Translations under genes and position numbers: made by a program | Origin: Bacteroidota bacterium | Lineage (GTDB): Bacteria; Bacteroidota; Bacteroidia; Flavobacteriales; Flavobacteriaceae | Assembly: GCA_027620655.1 (NCBI GenBank) | Contig: JAQCDS010000005.1 | Coordinates: 84,027 to 148,026 of the forward strand | Direction: 5' to 3' | Length of the DNA: 64,000 nt | Notes under the pieces: model-generated | Told to the model about the DNA's origin: nothing | The model's input: only the letters and a program-made list of their open reading frames with translations | Databases searched by the model: none | In this document: piece after piece, positions 47,270 to 55,912 of the stretch | Layout of the letters: every line of letters begins with the position of its first letter | How positions within the stretch are numbered: the stretch's first letter is position 1

Positions 47270-48199
47270 ATGGATTACACAAAGTTTTTAGGGATTCCAA
47301 AGGGGCTTGCAATATGCTATTCGGGATATCGTGAGGGACAACGCCCAGGTCATGTGTATCCAACTTATGATGAGGTAAAAGAAGATTTACTTATCATTGA
47401 AAAGCAATGGCAATACATTAGACTTTATAGCTGTGATAAACATTCAAAAACAGTTTTGGAAGTTATTAAAAATGAAAATTTGCCGCTTAAAGTAATGTTA
47501 GGAGCGTATATTGAAGCAGAAAAAGACAATCCAAATTGTCCTTGGGGCGGCACATATTCTCAAAATCAGTTATCCAAAAACAAAAAAAGTAATTTCAAGA
47601 AAATGGACGTGTTAATTGGTTTAGCAAACCAATATCCTGAAATTATATTTTCACTTTCTGTTGGGAATGAAGCATGCGTAGATTGGACCGATCATTTGGT
47701 CGCTGTTGATGCCGTTATTAGTTATGTAAAGCACGTCAAAGCCAACACAAAACAGCCGGTTACATTCTGTGAAAATTATGTGCCATGGCTCGATAAATTA
47801 GCCCCTTTAGTTGAAGAAGTAGATTTTATTTCTATCCATACCTATCCAGTATGGGAGTATAAATCAATTCATGAGGGAATGGTCTTTACAAAGCAAAATT
47901 ATGATGCTGTTGCAAAAAAATACCCTCACAAACTTGTTGTCATTACTGAAGCAGGGTGGGCAACAACATCGAATGGATATGGAATACCTGTTGAAAATGT
48001 AAATGCTGAGGTTCAAAAAATTTATTACAAAGCACTTTCAGATTGGAGTATTTCAGAATCTATTCTAACGTTTGTTTTTGAAGCTTTTGACGAACCTTGG
48101 AAAGGTTCAGATGACCCAAATGAGCCAGAAAAACATTGGGGATTGTATACTGTAGATAGGCAACCAAAACTTGCGATGCAACCAATCAGCTACAAATAG
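47270..48199 (+). CDS. Cytoplasmic GH17-like protein, paralogue of the lipoprotein
   Basis: A 309-residue protein with no signal peptide. GH17 catalytic residues are Glu134 in VGNEACVDW and Glu227 in ITEAGWATTS. The blocks LAICYSGYR, FISIHTYPVWE and FEAFDEPWKGS match the lipoprotein at 41100-42377, so the two probably come from a duplication followed by gain or loss of the export signal. It is the last gene of the glucan operon, 21 bases after the preceding GH17 gene. Confidence 0.87.
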   Translation: MDYTKFLGIPKGLAICYSGYREGQRPGHVYPTYDEVKEDLLIIEKQWQYIRLYSCDKHSKTVLEVIKNENLPLKVMLGAYIEAEKDNPNCPWGGTYSQNQLSKNKKSNFKKMDVLIGLANQYPEIIFSLSVGNEACVDWTDHLVAVDAVISYVKHVKANTKQPVTFCENYVPWLDKLAPLVEEVDFISIHTYPVWEYKSIHEGMVFTKQNYDAVAKKYPHKLVVITEAGWATTSNGYGIPVENVNAEVQKIYYKALSDWSISESILTFVFEAFDEPWKGSDDPNEPEKHWGLYTVDRQPKLAMQPISYK

Positions 48200-48288
48200 G
48201 CTACCTTTTTTAAAATTTCACTAAATTGCATCTCGTTGGTGTTCATTCTATTATGAACGCTAAATTAAAGTTCTAGTTTTTTGTTCCT

Positions 48289-49527
48289 ATGAAAGATAAA
48301 ATAAAATGTCCTAATTGCGGTCACGGATTTGATGTTGAAGAAGCATTAAGCGGACAATTACAAGCTCATTTTAAAGCAGAGTTTGAAAAAAAAGTTCAAG
48401 ATCAAGCCAAAATATTTAATCAAGAAAAGGAAAAACTTGAACAAGAACGCTTAGAATTTCAAACCAAAAAAGAAAAAGAAAATGAAATTTTTAAAGCAAA
48501 ACTAGAACAACGAATTCTTCAAGAAAAAGAAATCATTCAAAACAAAACAAAATCTGATTTTGAGCAAGAACTCAAATCGCTAAAAGCCCAATTTGAGGAA
48601 AAGAACAACGAAGTTCGTGCGCTTAAACAACAAGAAATTAATCTCAAAAAAAGGGAGTTAGAATTAGAAGAAAAAGCAAAAGACCAAGAACTTTTGGTTC
48701 AACAACAACTCCTTGAAAAACAAAAAGAAATTGAAGAAAAAGCCCGTGCAAAAGAGCGCGAGGCCAGTGTTTTGAAAGAACGTGAGTTTCAAAAACAATT
48801 AGAAGATCAAAAAAAGCTGATTGATGAAATGAAGCGCAAAGCCGAGCAAGGTTCTATGCAAATGCAAGGTGAGGTACAAGAATTAGTTTTGGAAGAACTT
48901 TTGAAGCAAAGTTTTCCTTTTGATGAAATTTCTGAAGTTTCCAAAGGGATCAAAGGGGCAGATGTGATTCAAACCGTAGTTAATGCACAACAAATTCAAT
49001 GTGGAACCATTGTTTTTGAAAGCAAACGCACAAAAAATTTTGATAATAAATGGATTGATAAACTGAAACAAGATCAAATGCGAGTAAAAGGTGATATTGC
49101 TGTTTTGGTAACAGAAACAATGCCTAGTGATTTGAATCGTTTTGATTTTAAAAATGGGGTTTGGGTTTGTCATTTCAGTGAGGTAAAAAGCTTGACAAAA
49201 GTACTTCGAGAAGTCTTAGTAAAGGCACAGTCTGTTTCAGCTGTTCAAGAAAATAAAGGCGATAAAATGGAATTGTTGTATAATTATTTGACGAGCAACG
49301 ATTTTACTCAAAAAATAAAGCGAATTATTGAGACTTATGATACTATGAGTTCTCAATTAAATTCAGAAAAAAAGGCAATGACTCGCATGTGGGCTAGTCG
49401 TGAAAAACAAATTTGGTTGGTTCAAGAAAATTTAAGCGCATTATTTGGCGATATCAAAGGGATTGCGGGGAATGCTATTGATTCTGGAAACTTACTAGAA
49501 CTAAACGATCCTGATTTCGAGGACTGA
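48289..49527 (+). CDS. DUF2130 coiled-coil protein
   Basis: A 412-residue protein. An N-terminal zinc-ribbon-like CPNCGHGFDVEEA is followed by a long charged coiled coil (about 30-200, rich in Lys, Glu and Gln) and then the DUF2130 globular domain (about 205-350, SFPFDEISEVSKGIKGADVIQ, ESKRTKNFDNKWIDKLK). This last part resembles restriction-endonuclease-like folds, but nuclease activity is not shown. A helical end follows. Function is unknown. It stands 89 bases after the glucan operon, which contains a small dyad (GTTCAT/ATGAAC) but no T-run, so read-through cannot be excluded. Confidence 0.85.
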   Translation: MKDKIKCPNCGHGFDVEEALSGQLQAHFKAEFEKKVQDQAKIFNQEKEKLEQERLEFQTKKEKENEIFKAKLEQRILQEKEIIQNKTKSDFEQELKSLKAQFEEKNNEVRALKQQEINLKKRELELEEKAKDQELLVQQQLLEKQKEIEEKARAKEREASVLKEREFQKQLEDQKKLIDEMKRKAEQGSMQMQGEVQELVLEELLKQSFPFDEISEVSKGIKGADVIQTVVNAQQIQCGTIVFESKRTKNFDNKWIDKLKQDQMRVKGDIAVLVTETMPSDLNRFDFKNGVWVCHFSEVKSLTKVLREVLVKAQSVSAVQENKGDKMELLYNYLTSNDFTQKIKRIIETYDTMSSQLNSEKKAMTRMWASREKQIWLVQENLSALFGDIKGIAGNAIDSGNLLELNDPDFED

Positions 49528-49554
49528 TGATTTCATGAAATCAATCATTTTTTC
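49526..49554 (+). terminator. Terminator between DUF2130 and galE
   Basis: TGATGATTTC and GAAATCAATCA pair with one bulged base and are followed by six T. The hairpin overlaps the end of the convergent galE gene. Confidence 0.65.
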
Positions 49555-50566
49555 TATAATTCTTTTCCCAATTCCAAGCAGATTTCACCATTGAATTTAG
49601 GTCACGTTTCGCAGTCCATCCAAGTTTTTTGGAGGCCAATTCTGTAGACGCAAAAACAACAGGAACGTCTCCATCTCGTCGAGCTGTAATTTCATAATTT
49701 ATTGACAAATTATTTTGAGTCTCAAAAGCAGTAATTACTTCCAAAACAGAGTAGCCTGTGCCGGTCCCCAAATTATAAATTTCAAAATTTTGTTCTTGTT
49801 TTTGGTCTACAAGACGATTAACTGCAACGACATGTGCTTCCGCCAAATCCATAACATGAATATAGTCACGAATGGCTGTTCCGTCTTTCGTTGGGTAGTC
49901 ATTTCCAAAAACCATAAGTTTCTCTCGAATACCTGCTGCGGTTTGTGTGATGTAAGGCATAAGATTGTTGGGAATACCATTAGGAAGTTCGCCAATTTCA
50001 CCAGACTCGTGTGCTCCAATAGGGTTGAAATAGCGTAAACTAATAACAGAAAAATCTAAATTGGCAGCGGTGTGATCTTTTAAAATTTCTTCAGCAATTT
50101 TTTTAGTATTTCCATAAGGAGAAAAAGGTGTGCTCACTGGACTTTTCTCTGTTACTGGGCATGTTTCTGGCATGCCGTAAACAGTTGCTGAAGAGGAGAA
50201 AATAAAGTTATTTATGCCAAGTTTTTGTTGTGCTGTAAGCGTATTTATTAGAGAAAAAAAGTTGTTTTCATAGTATTGTAATGGGTGATCTACAGATTCT
50301 TTTACAGCTTTGTAAGCTGCAAAATGAATTACTGCCAAAGCCTCTTTGTGCGCTTCAAAAGCAGCACTTGTAGCATTTTTGTTTTTTAAGTCAACAATAC
50401 ATAGTTCTGGACGTTTCCCTGCTATTTTTTCAATTCTATCAATACTTTCTTTAGTAGCATTTGAAAGATCATCAAAAACCACAACCTCATGCCCTTGTGC
50501 TAATAATGCAATGCAAGTATGTGAACCGATATATCCACAACCCCCTGTTACTATTATTTTTGACAT
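49541..50566 (-). CDS. galE: GalE, UDP-glucose 4-epimerase
   Basis: A 341-residue short-chain dehydrogenase-type enzyme interconverting UDP-glucose and UDP-galactose. The NAD-binding GGCGYIGSHT (8-17), the catalytic SSSATVYG with the YGNTKK Tyr-x3-Lys pair (about 151-156) and the C-terminal RRDGDVPVVFAS motif (about 292-303) are all present. It probably supplies sugar nucleotides for envelope polysaccharides. It could also connect to glucose 1-phosphate from the glucan locus, but this is only proximity. Confidence 0.96.
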   Translation of the reverse strand: MSKIIVTGGCGYIGSHTCIALLAQGHEVVVFDDLSNATKESIDRIEKIAGKRPELCIVDLKNKNATSAAFEAHKEALAVIHFAAYKAVKESVDHPLQYYENNFFSLINTLTAQQKLGINNFIFSSSATVYGMPETCPVTEKSPVSTPFSPYGNTKKIAEEILKDHTAANLDFSVISLRYFNPIGAHESGEIGELPNGIPNNLMPYITQTAAGIREKLMVFGNDYPTKDGTAIRDYIHVMDLAEAHVVAVNRLVDQKQEQNFEIYNLGTGTGYSVLEVITAFETQNNLSINYEITARRDGDVPVVFASTELASKKLGWTAKRDLNSMVKSAWNWEKNYRKND

Positions 50567-50631
50567 TTTTTATTTTTTTTTAAATGTATAAATATTATAC
50601 GAGATGGAATATATTTATTTAAAATGTGGTA

Positions 50632-51045
50632 TCAATGCGGTAGTTTTTCTTTTAAAATACCATAAATAAATGTTCCTAATATTGCTGCAATAATAACAAT
50701 ACTGATAGGCAAAAATCCAGCACCCAAAAGAGTAAACATTGGTCCAGGACAGGCGCCTGCTAATGCCCATCCAAGACCAAAAATAATCCCACCAAGCATA
50801 TATCTTGTGAATCCTTTTTCTTTTGGAATAAATTTAACCGTTTCGCCATAGAATGACTTGATATTGTAACGTTTAATTATTAATGTACTAATTACTCCCA
50901 TTGCCAAAGCAGTCCCAATAATTCCATACATGTGAAATGATTCAAAACGAAACATTTCATAAATTCTAAACCAAGATGCTGCTTCTGATTTATACATCGT
51001 AATACCAAAAAGAATACCAATAATTAGATAGAAGAGTGTTCTCAT
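50632..51045 (-). CDS. YeeE/YedE C-terminal half (DUF6691), sulfur transporter subunit
   Basis: A 137-residue protein with about four membrane spans. The signature GWALAGACPGPMFTLLGAG (about 92-110) is that of the second half of YeeE/YedE (TsuA-like) transporters. These pass thiosulfate-type sulfur through conserved cysteines. Here the two halves are separate genes, with the first half encoded 4 bases upstream. Confidence 0.9.
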   Translation of the reverse strand: MRTLFYLIIGILFGITMYKSEAASWFRIYEMFRFESFHMYGIIGTALAMGVISTLIIKRYNIKSFYGETVKFIPKEKGFTRYMLGGIIFGLGWALAGACPGPMFTLLGAGFLPISIVIIAAILGTFIYGILKEKLPH

Positions 51046-51049
51046 AGTT

Positions 51050-51607
51050 TTAAAAAATTAAAGGAAACAAAAAGTGAGTCATAATCAGTCCGCCAATAAA
51101 AAAACCAACAACTGCTATTAGTGATGGTAACTGCAAATTACTCAATCCAGAAATGGCATGCCCAGACGTACAGCCACCAGCATAGCGGGCTCCAAACCCT
51201 ACAAATAGTCCACCAAAAAATAAAATAATTAGTGTTTTTGGGCTAGAAAAAACATGCATTTCAAACAATTCTAAGGGGAGATATGCGGTTCCAGCGCTTT
51301 CAAATCCTAGAGTTTTTAAGTGTTCTATTGTATTTGAATTGATGAGTACGGCATTTTGGTTGGTCATAAAGTTTGCAGCAATAGAACCTCCAATAATTGC
51401 ACCCAATACAACAACTAAGTTCCAGCGCTGCGCTTTCCAATCAAACCTAAAAAAATGCGCTTGTTTTCCAGCGCCACATATTGTGCATAGCGTACGAAGA
51501 TTACTGGACATTCCAAATTTTTCCCCTGATAATTGCAATAACAACATTATGAGTGCTATAGCAATACCAGAAATATACCATGGCCAGGGGTCATATATCA
51601 AATTCAT
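51050..51607 (-). CDS. YeeE/YedE N-terminal half, sulfur transporter subunit
   Basis: A 185-residue protein with about five membrane spans. The signature [12 protein letters not shown] (about 143-154) is the first-half motif of YeeE/YedE, with the cysteine expected to relay sulfur. A further CTICGAG motif lies at about 41-47. It works with the neighbouring half-transporter. The TauE-like gene lies 45 bases upstream in the same operon. Confidence 0.92.
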   Translation of the reverse strand: MNLIYDPWPWYISGIAIALIMLLLQLSGEKFGMSSNLRTLCTICGAGKQAHFFRFDWKAQRWNLVVVLGAIIGGSIAANFMTNQNAVLINSNTIEHLKTLGFESAGTAYLPLELFEMHVFSSPKTLIILFFGGLFVGFGARYAGGCTSGHAISGLSNLQLPSLIAVVGFFIGGLIMTHFLFPLIF

Positions 51608-51652
51608 AATTATAAGTATTAGTGAGGTAAAGATAATTTATTTCCATTGAAC

Positions 51653-52471
51653 TTATGTAGTGGTAATTAAGAATTCCATATAGAAAATAAATCCAGCCAT
51701 AAGTAGAATAAAATAGCCAAATCCCTTTCGAAGTTTTTGGCCATCAAACAGGTGATTTAAAAATGTGCCAAGAAATATACCAACGATTGCAATTGCTGAA
51801 AATGTTAGCAAAAACCCCCAATTTATATGCATTGTGAGAGCATCACCTAAAAAGAATCCAATCAAAGATTTTAGGGTAACAATCACAAGGGATGTTCCTA
51901 TGGCTTTTTTGATATCAATTTTTGCTAATAGTACCAATGCAGGGATAATTAAAAATCCACCACCAGCCCCAACAATTCCTGTAATTGCTCCAATCAACAC
52001 ACCTTCCAATAATATGAGCAAATAGTTGTATTTAACTTTTGTAGTATTTAATGTTGTTGGGTTTGATTTTGGGGATTTAAGCATTGCAAATGCTGCTGGA
52101 ATCATAACCAATACAAACAGTCCAAACATGGCCATCCTTCTTGTTATTGTAATGCCATTTAAAACAAATAATTCGTCTGGAATTATTGGAATTAAAAATG
52201 AGCGAACAAGTGACACACTTATGATGGCTGGAAGACCAAAAATAAGCGCAATTTTAAAATCTACATTGCCTTTTTGAAATTGTTTGAATCCGCCGACTAA
52301 AGCACTACAACCGACCACAAATAGTGAATAACCAGTAGCTAATTTTTCATCAAGCATAAACAAATATGCCAAAACAGGTACTGCCAAAATAGAACCACCT
52401 CCCCCAATAAGTCCAAGTGTTAGTCCAATTAGAAGTGCAGCACAATAGCCCAAAATTTCAATGATTTCCAT
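51653..52471 (-). CDS. TauE/SafE family sulfite/sulfonate exporter-like protein
   Basis: A 272-residue protein with eight or so hydrophobic segments in two homologous halves, each beginning with a glycine-rich GLIGGGGSILAVPVL-type motif (19-33 and about 160-175, with GAGGGFLIIPALVLL). This is the TauE/SafE (DUF81) family, anion exporters for sulfite, sulfoacetate and related compounds. With the split YeeE/YedE genes it forms a sulfur-handling operon. No persulfide dioxygenase or rhodanese gene, which often accompany it, is present here. Confidence 0.92.
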   Translation of the reverse strand: MEIIEILGYCAALLIGLTLGLIGGGGSILAVPVLAYLFMLDEKLATGYSLFVVGCSALVGGFKQFQKGNVDFKIALIFGLPAIISVSLVRSFLIPIIPDELFVLNGITITRRMAMFGLFVLVMIPAAFAMLKSPKSNPTTLNTTKVKYNYLLILLEGVLIGAITGIVGAGGGFLIIPALVLLAKIDIKKAIGTSLVIVTLKSLIGFFLGDALTMHINWGFLLTFSAIAIVGIFLGTFLNHLFDGQKLRKGFGYFILLMAGFIFYMEFLITTT

Positions 52472-52493
52472 TCGAAGAGTTGTTTTAATCCGA

Positions 52494-52506
52494 CCTAAAA
52501 TTTAGG
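52494..52506. promoter_or_regulatory. Short palindrome at the start of the sulfur operon transcript
   Basis: CCTAAA and TTTAGG flank a single A. The site lies directly after the -7 element of the TauE promoter, where the transcript should begin, a typical place for a repressor operator. Confidence 0.4.
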
Positions 52507-52511
52507 CGACT

Positions 52512-52544
52512 CAAAAGTAGTAAAAATGCAGCAAAGGACTCAAA
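52512..52544 (-). promoter_or_regulatory. Promoter of the TauE-YeeE operon
   Basis: On the minus strand TTTG (52541-52544 in reverse), 21 bases and TACTTTTG (52512-52519) match the Bacteroidota consensus at both elements, 40 bases before the ATG of the TauE-like gene. Confidence 0.65.
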
Positions 52545-52622
52545 AATCTGTATTTAAGTTTTTTTTTGTAACTTTAAATATCCTTCTATGTGACATATTA
52601 ATCTACATAAAATCAATATATT

Positions 52623-53519
52623 ATGATTAATTTATTGTCTTACAAAACACTTTATAATTTTGCATTATCAGAAAAGGTAAAATTAAAAATAGAGAAATTT
52701 ATCTTAGTAATTGCTGTGATAAGCTTCTTGATTCATTTGTCTTTAATTTATTTAAAAAAATACAACGGTTGGAATCCATTTGAAGACTCCAACTTCTTTG
52801 ACAATCCCATTGCAGCCATATATACTCCATTTTCATTCATCCTAATTTATGAGGTATATTTATTGATTTTTTATCTACCAAGATCAATAACAACTTACAT
52901 TACAAAACAATATGAAATTATCACGCTTATTGTGATAAGAAGAATTTTTAAGGATTTGTCGAATCTAGAATTGTCTTCCAATTGGTTTGACATTAAAAAT
53001 GACATCACATTCACATATGACATTATTACAGCACTAATTCTCTTTTTTATGATTTATGTATTTTCATATCTCAGGGAAAGATTAGAAAATAAATCCTCTT
53101 TGAATTCTATGGAGTCTCCACAGATAATGCAGTTTATTAGGATCAAAAAAATAATGGCTACTCTACTTATTCCTATTTTTATATTTATTGGTCTGCTCAC
53201 TTTTGGCCGTTGGATTATGGATGCCGCACCCGAAAACCTTTCTGCAGTACTTAAAGATGTCAATAGTTTGTTTTTTGATGAGTTTTTTGCAGTGCTTATA
53301 ATCGTAGATGTTCTGTTGCTTTTAGTCTCTTTTTTCTATACAGATCAGTTTCACAAAGTCATCAGAAATTCAGGCTTTATTATATCGACAATTTTAATCA
53401 GAATGTCATTTTCTGTAGATGGTGTTTTAAATAATATTCTAATTTTCGCATCTGTGGCTTTTGGTTTAGGAATTCTTTGGATTCACAATAAATTTGCAAA
53501 AAACTTAAGGTTAGAATAA
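52623..53519 (+). CDS. Polytopic membrane protein of unknown function
   Basis: A 298-residue protein with about seven hydrophobic segments and few charged loops. I do not recognise a family and see no enzymatic motif. The N-terminal soluble part (INLLSYKTLYNFALSEKVKLK) is followed by spans at about 25-44, 65-85, 135-150, 175-195, 220-240, 255-270 and 275-290. It is divergent from the sulfur operon and ends before a bidirectional terminator. Confidence 0.7.
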   Translation: MINLLSYKTLYNFALSEKVKLKIEKFILVIAVISFLIHLSLIYLKKYNGWNPFEDSNFFDNPIAAIYTPFSFILIYEVYLLIFYLPRSITTYITKQYEIITLIVIRRIFKDLSNLELSSNWFDIKNDITFTYDIITALILFFMIYVFSYLRERLENKSSLNSMESPQIMQFIRIKKIMATLLIPIFIFIGLLTFGRWIMDAAPENLSAVLKDVNSLFFDEFFAVLIIVDVLLLLVSFFYTDQFHKVIRNSGFIISTILIRMSFSVDGVLNNILIFASVAFGLGILWIHNKFAKNLRLE

Positions 53520-53522
53520 AAA

Positions 53523-53549
53523 AAAATCCAAACATTTAGTTTGGATTTT
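53523..53549. terminator. Bidirectional terminator
   Basis: AAAATCCAAAC and GTTTGGATTTT pair perfectly around a 5-base loop, with A-run and T-run flanks, between the convergent genes ending at 53519 and 53577. Confidence 0.85.
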
Positions 53550-53576
53550 ATGAAAATTTGCAAAAAGGAAAATGAA

Positions 53577-54011
53577 CTATTTTTTTTCTTTTTGCATTTT
53601 GGAATGCTTTCTTTTCTTGCGCTCTTTTTGCTTTTCTATTTTTTTCCATTTGTCATATTGATCTGGATTTAAAATAGACTTCATTGCATTTTGCATTTTA
53701 ATTTTTTCATCCAACATATTAACCTGCATTTGAAAACGTTCTTCGTCTGAAAGATTTTCTTTGAGTCTGTTTTTTTTATGCATTTTATGTTGTCTAGCTT
53801 TTTCTAAAATTAGGGTGTAAAGCTGTTCTTGTTGCGATGGGTTTAGTTCTAGCTCTAAAGTCATTTTTTTTGACCAAAGTGTAGCTTGTTGTTCAGGAGT
53901 CATATTTTTCATATTCTCCATTCGTTTCTGTCTTTTCATACCATTTTGATTGGGCTGTGCTGTGGCTGAAAAACTTATTAGTAAAATTAAAATGCTTAAA
54001 ATAGTTCTCAT
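53577..54011 (-). CDS. Exported Spy/CpxP-like helical protein
   Basis: A 144-residue protein with a signal peptide (MRTILSILILLISFSATAQ) and a very basic, Met- and Lys-rich helical body. LNPSQQEQLYTLI and the repeated NPDQYDKWKKIE resemble the LTxxQ-type repeats of Spy/CpxP periplasmic chaperones. The tail is nearly all Lys, Arg, Glu. A role in envelope stress or metal response is possible but not shown. Confidence 0.7.
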   Translation of the reverse strand: MRTILSILILLISFSATAQPNQNGMKRQKRMENMKNMTPEQQATLWSKKMTLELELNPSQQEQLYTLILEKARQHKMHKKNRLKENLSDEERFQMQVNMLDEKIKMQNAMKSILNPDQYDKWKKIEKQKERKKRKHSKMQKEKK

Positions 54012-54074
54012 AATATGTTTAATTTGAAAGTATATATTCTATAAAACTAATGAAAATAGTTTTTATTACATAAA

Positions 54075-55772
54075 TTAGCTTAAAAATTCTACAACAAGTT
54101 CATCATCAGTCTTGTAGACCTTTGCTAATCCTTGTTTTGTTAAGCCTTTAATGCCTTTGTCCCACCCTTTATTACTCAGTCCAGCTTGGTTTTTTAAATC
54201 TTTTAGAGGGAGAGTATTTTCTTTTTTTAGGATTTCAAAAATGGCTTTTTCATTTTCACTTAAATCTACTGCTTTTTTCTCAGGTTTCATTTGAGGAAAA
54301 AATAAGACTTCTTGTATGGAGGCATTGTTAGTCAAGAACATTATAAGCCTGTCCATACCAATTCCCATTCCAGATGTTGGTGGCATACCATATTCCAAAG
54401 CACGAAGGAAATCTTCGTCTATAAATTGTGTGGCTTCATCGTCGCCTCTGTCGGCCAATTTGAGTTGTGCTTCAAAACGCTCACGTTGATCTATAGGGTC
54501 ATTTAATTCAGAGTATGCATTTGCAATTTCTTTTCCACAAACCATAAGCTCAAAACGTTCAGTTAGCTCAGGATTGTTGCGGTGTTCTTTACATAACGGA
54601 CTCATTTCTTTTGGATAGTCTGTAATGTAAGTAGGCTGAATATAATTGCCTTCACATTTTTCTCCAAAAATCTCATCAATAAGTTTTCCCTTGCCCATGC
54701 TTTTATCCACTTCAATGCCCATGTCAATCGCTGCTGCTCTAAGCTCATCTTCAGATTTTCCAGTAATATCAAATCCCGTAAATTCTTTTATGGCATCGGT
54801 CATTGTGACTCTTGCGTATGGTGCTTTAAAGTCAATCTCATGACCACCAAATGTAGCTTTTGTAGTTCCATTAACGGCTATGGCACAATGTTCTAAAAGT
54901 TGCTCACAAAATTCCATCATCCAGTTGTAGTCCTTGTAAGCAACATAAATTTCCATGGCAGTAAATTCTGGATTATGTGTACGATCCATGCCTTCATTTC
55001 GGAAGTTTTTTGAAAACTCATAGACGCCATCAAACCCACCAACAATCAAACGTTTTAAGTACAGTTCATTCGCAATTCGCATATATAACGGAATGTCTAA
55101 ACTATTGTGGTGTGTCACAAAAGGGCGTGCTGCGGCACCTCCTGCAATGGGTTGTAGTACAGGTGTTTCTACTTCAAAATAGCCAGCGCCATTAAAAAAC
55201 TCACGCATGGCATTAAAGAGTTTTGTACGCTTGACAAAAACTTCCTTAACATGTGGGTTTACGGCCAAATCGGCATAGCGTTGTCTATAACGCATTTCGG
55301 GGTCATTAAATTCATCGTAGGTGTTTCCTTCTGCGTCTGTTTTTGGAAGTGGCAGAGGTTTTAAAGCTTTACTTAGAAGTTTAAAATCCTTAACAAGAAC
55401 AGTTTTTTCGCCCACTTGAGTGGTAAAGAGTTCCCCTTCAACACCAATAAAATCGCCCAAATCAAGAAGTTTTTTAAACACATCATTATATGCTGATTTG
55501 TCTTCACCAGTACAAATTTCATCACGATTAAAATACACTTGAATACGCCCTTCACTATCTTGTAGCTCTGTAAATGCTGCTTTTCCTTGTACCTTTTTTC
55601 GCATCAAACGACCTGCAACAACCACTTTGTCACCTTCTTTAAAGTTATCTTTTATTTTATTGCTGTTGTGCGTTACTGGATATAAATCGGCAGGATAGGG
55701 GTTTATTCCTAATGCACGAAGTTTTGCGAGCTTTTCGCGACGTACTAGTTCTTGTTCTGAAAGTTGCGCCAT
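54075..55772 (-). CDS. lysS: Lysyl-tRNA synthetase, class II, with C-terminal extension
   Basis: I use the ATG at 55772 (565 residues), because the promoter at 55797-55826 places the transcript start downstream of the longer ORF start at 55826. The OB-fold anticodon domain is at about 50-150. Class II motif 2 (FRNEGMDRTHNPEFTAME, about 263-280) and motif 3 (GMGIGMDRLIMFLTN, about 470-484) are present. About 65 residues after motif 3 (LSENEKAIFEILKKENTL onward) form an additional winged-helix-like tail seen in Flavobacteriia LysS. It charges tRNA-Lys. Confidence 0.97.
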   Translation of the reverse strand: MAQLSEQELVRREKLAKLRALGINPYPADLYPVTHNSNKIKDNFKEGDKVVVAGRLMRKKVQGKAAFTELQDSEGRIQVYFNRDEICTGEDKSAYNDVFKKLLDLGDFIGVEGELFTTQVGEKTVLVKDFKLLSKALKPLPLPKTDAEGNTYDEFNDPEMRYRQRYADLAVNPHVKEVFVKRTKLFNAMREFFNGAGYFEVETPVLQPIAGGAAARPFVTHHNSLDIPLYMRIANELYLKRLIVGGFDGVYEFSKNFRNEGMDRTHNPEFTAMEIYVAYKDYNWMMEFCEQLLEHCAIAVNGTTKATFGGHEIDFKAPYARVTMTDAIKEFTGFDITGKSEDELRAAAIDMGIEVDKSMGKGKLIDEIFGEKCEGNYIQPTYITDYPKEMSPLCKEHRNNPELTERFELMVCGKEIANAYSELNDPIDQRERFEAQLKLADRGDDEATQFIDEDFLRALEYGMPPTSGMGIGMDRLIMFLTNNASIQEVLFFPQMKPEKKAVDLSENEKAIFEILKKENTLPLKDLKNQAGLSNKGWDKGIKGLTKQGLAKVYKTDDELVVEFLS

Positions 55773-55796
55773 AATAATGGTGTATAATTTTGAACA

Positions 55797-55826
55797 CAAA
55801 GATAATGACATTGGTTTGGATTTCAA
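55797..55826 (-). promoter_or_regulatory. lysS promoter
   Basis: On the minus strand TTG (55824-55826), 19 bases and TATCTTTG (55797-55804) match the Bacteroidota consensus, 24 bases before the ATG at 55772. This supports the shorter lysS start. Confidence 0.7.
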
Positions 55827-55912
55827 TAGGGGATATAAAATTAAGTGGAAGTGTAACTTTATTTACTAAAATTCGTCCTATAATTATAAACCAATTTAAA
55901 TAAAAAAAACCC

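Noticed and set aside
48241..48258. Dyad GTTCAT-N6-ATGAAC after the glucan operon
   Set aside because: Six-base arms without T-run are expected by chance at this composition; neither terminator nor operator can be supported.
50586..50600. Dyad GTATAA-ATA-TTATAC upstream of galE
   Set aside because: Short AT-only arms with no promoter at a matching position; likely chance.
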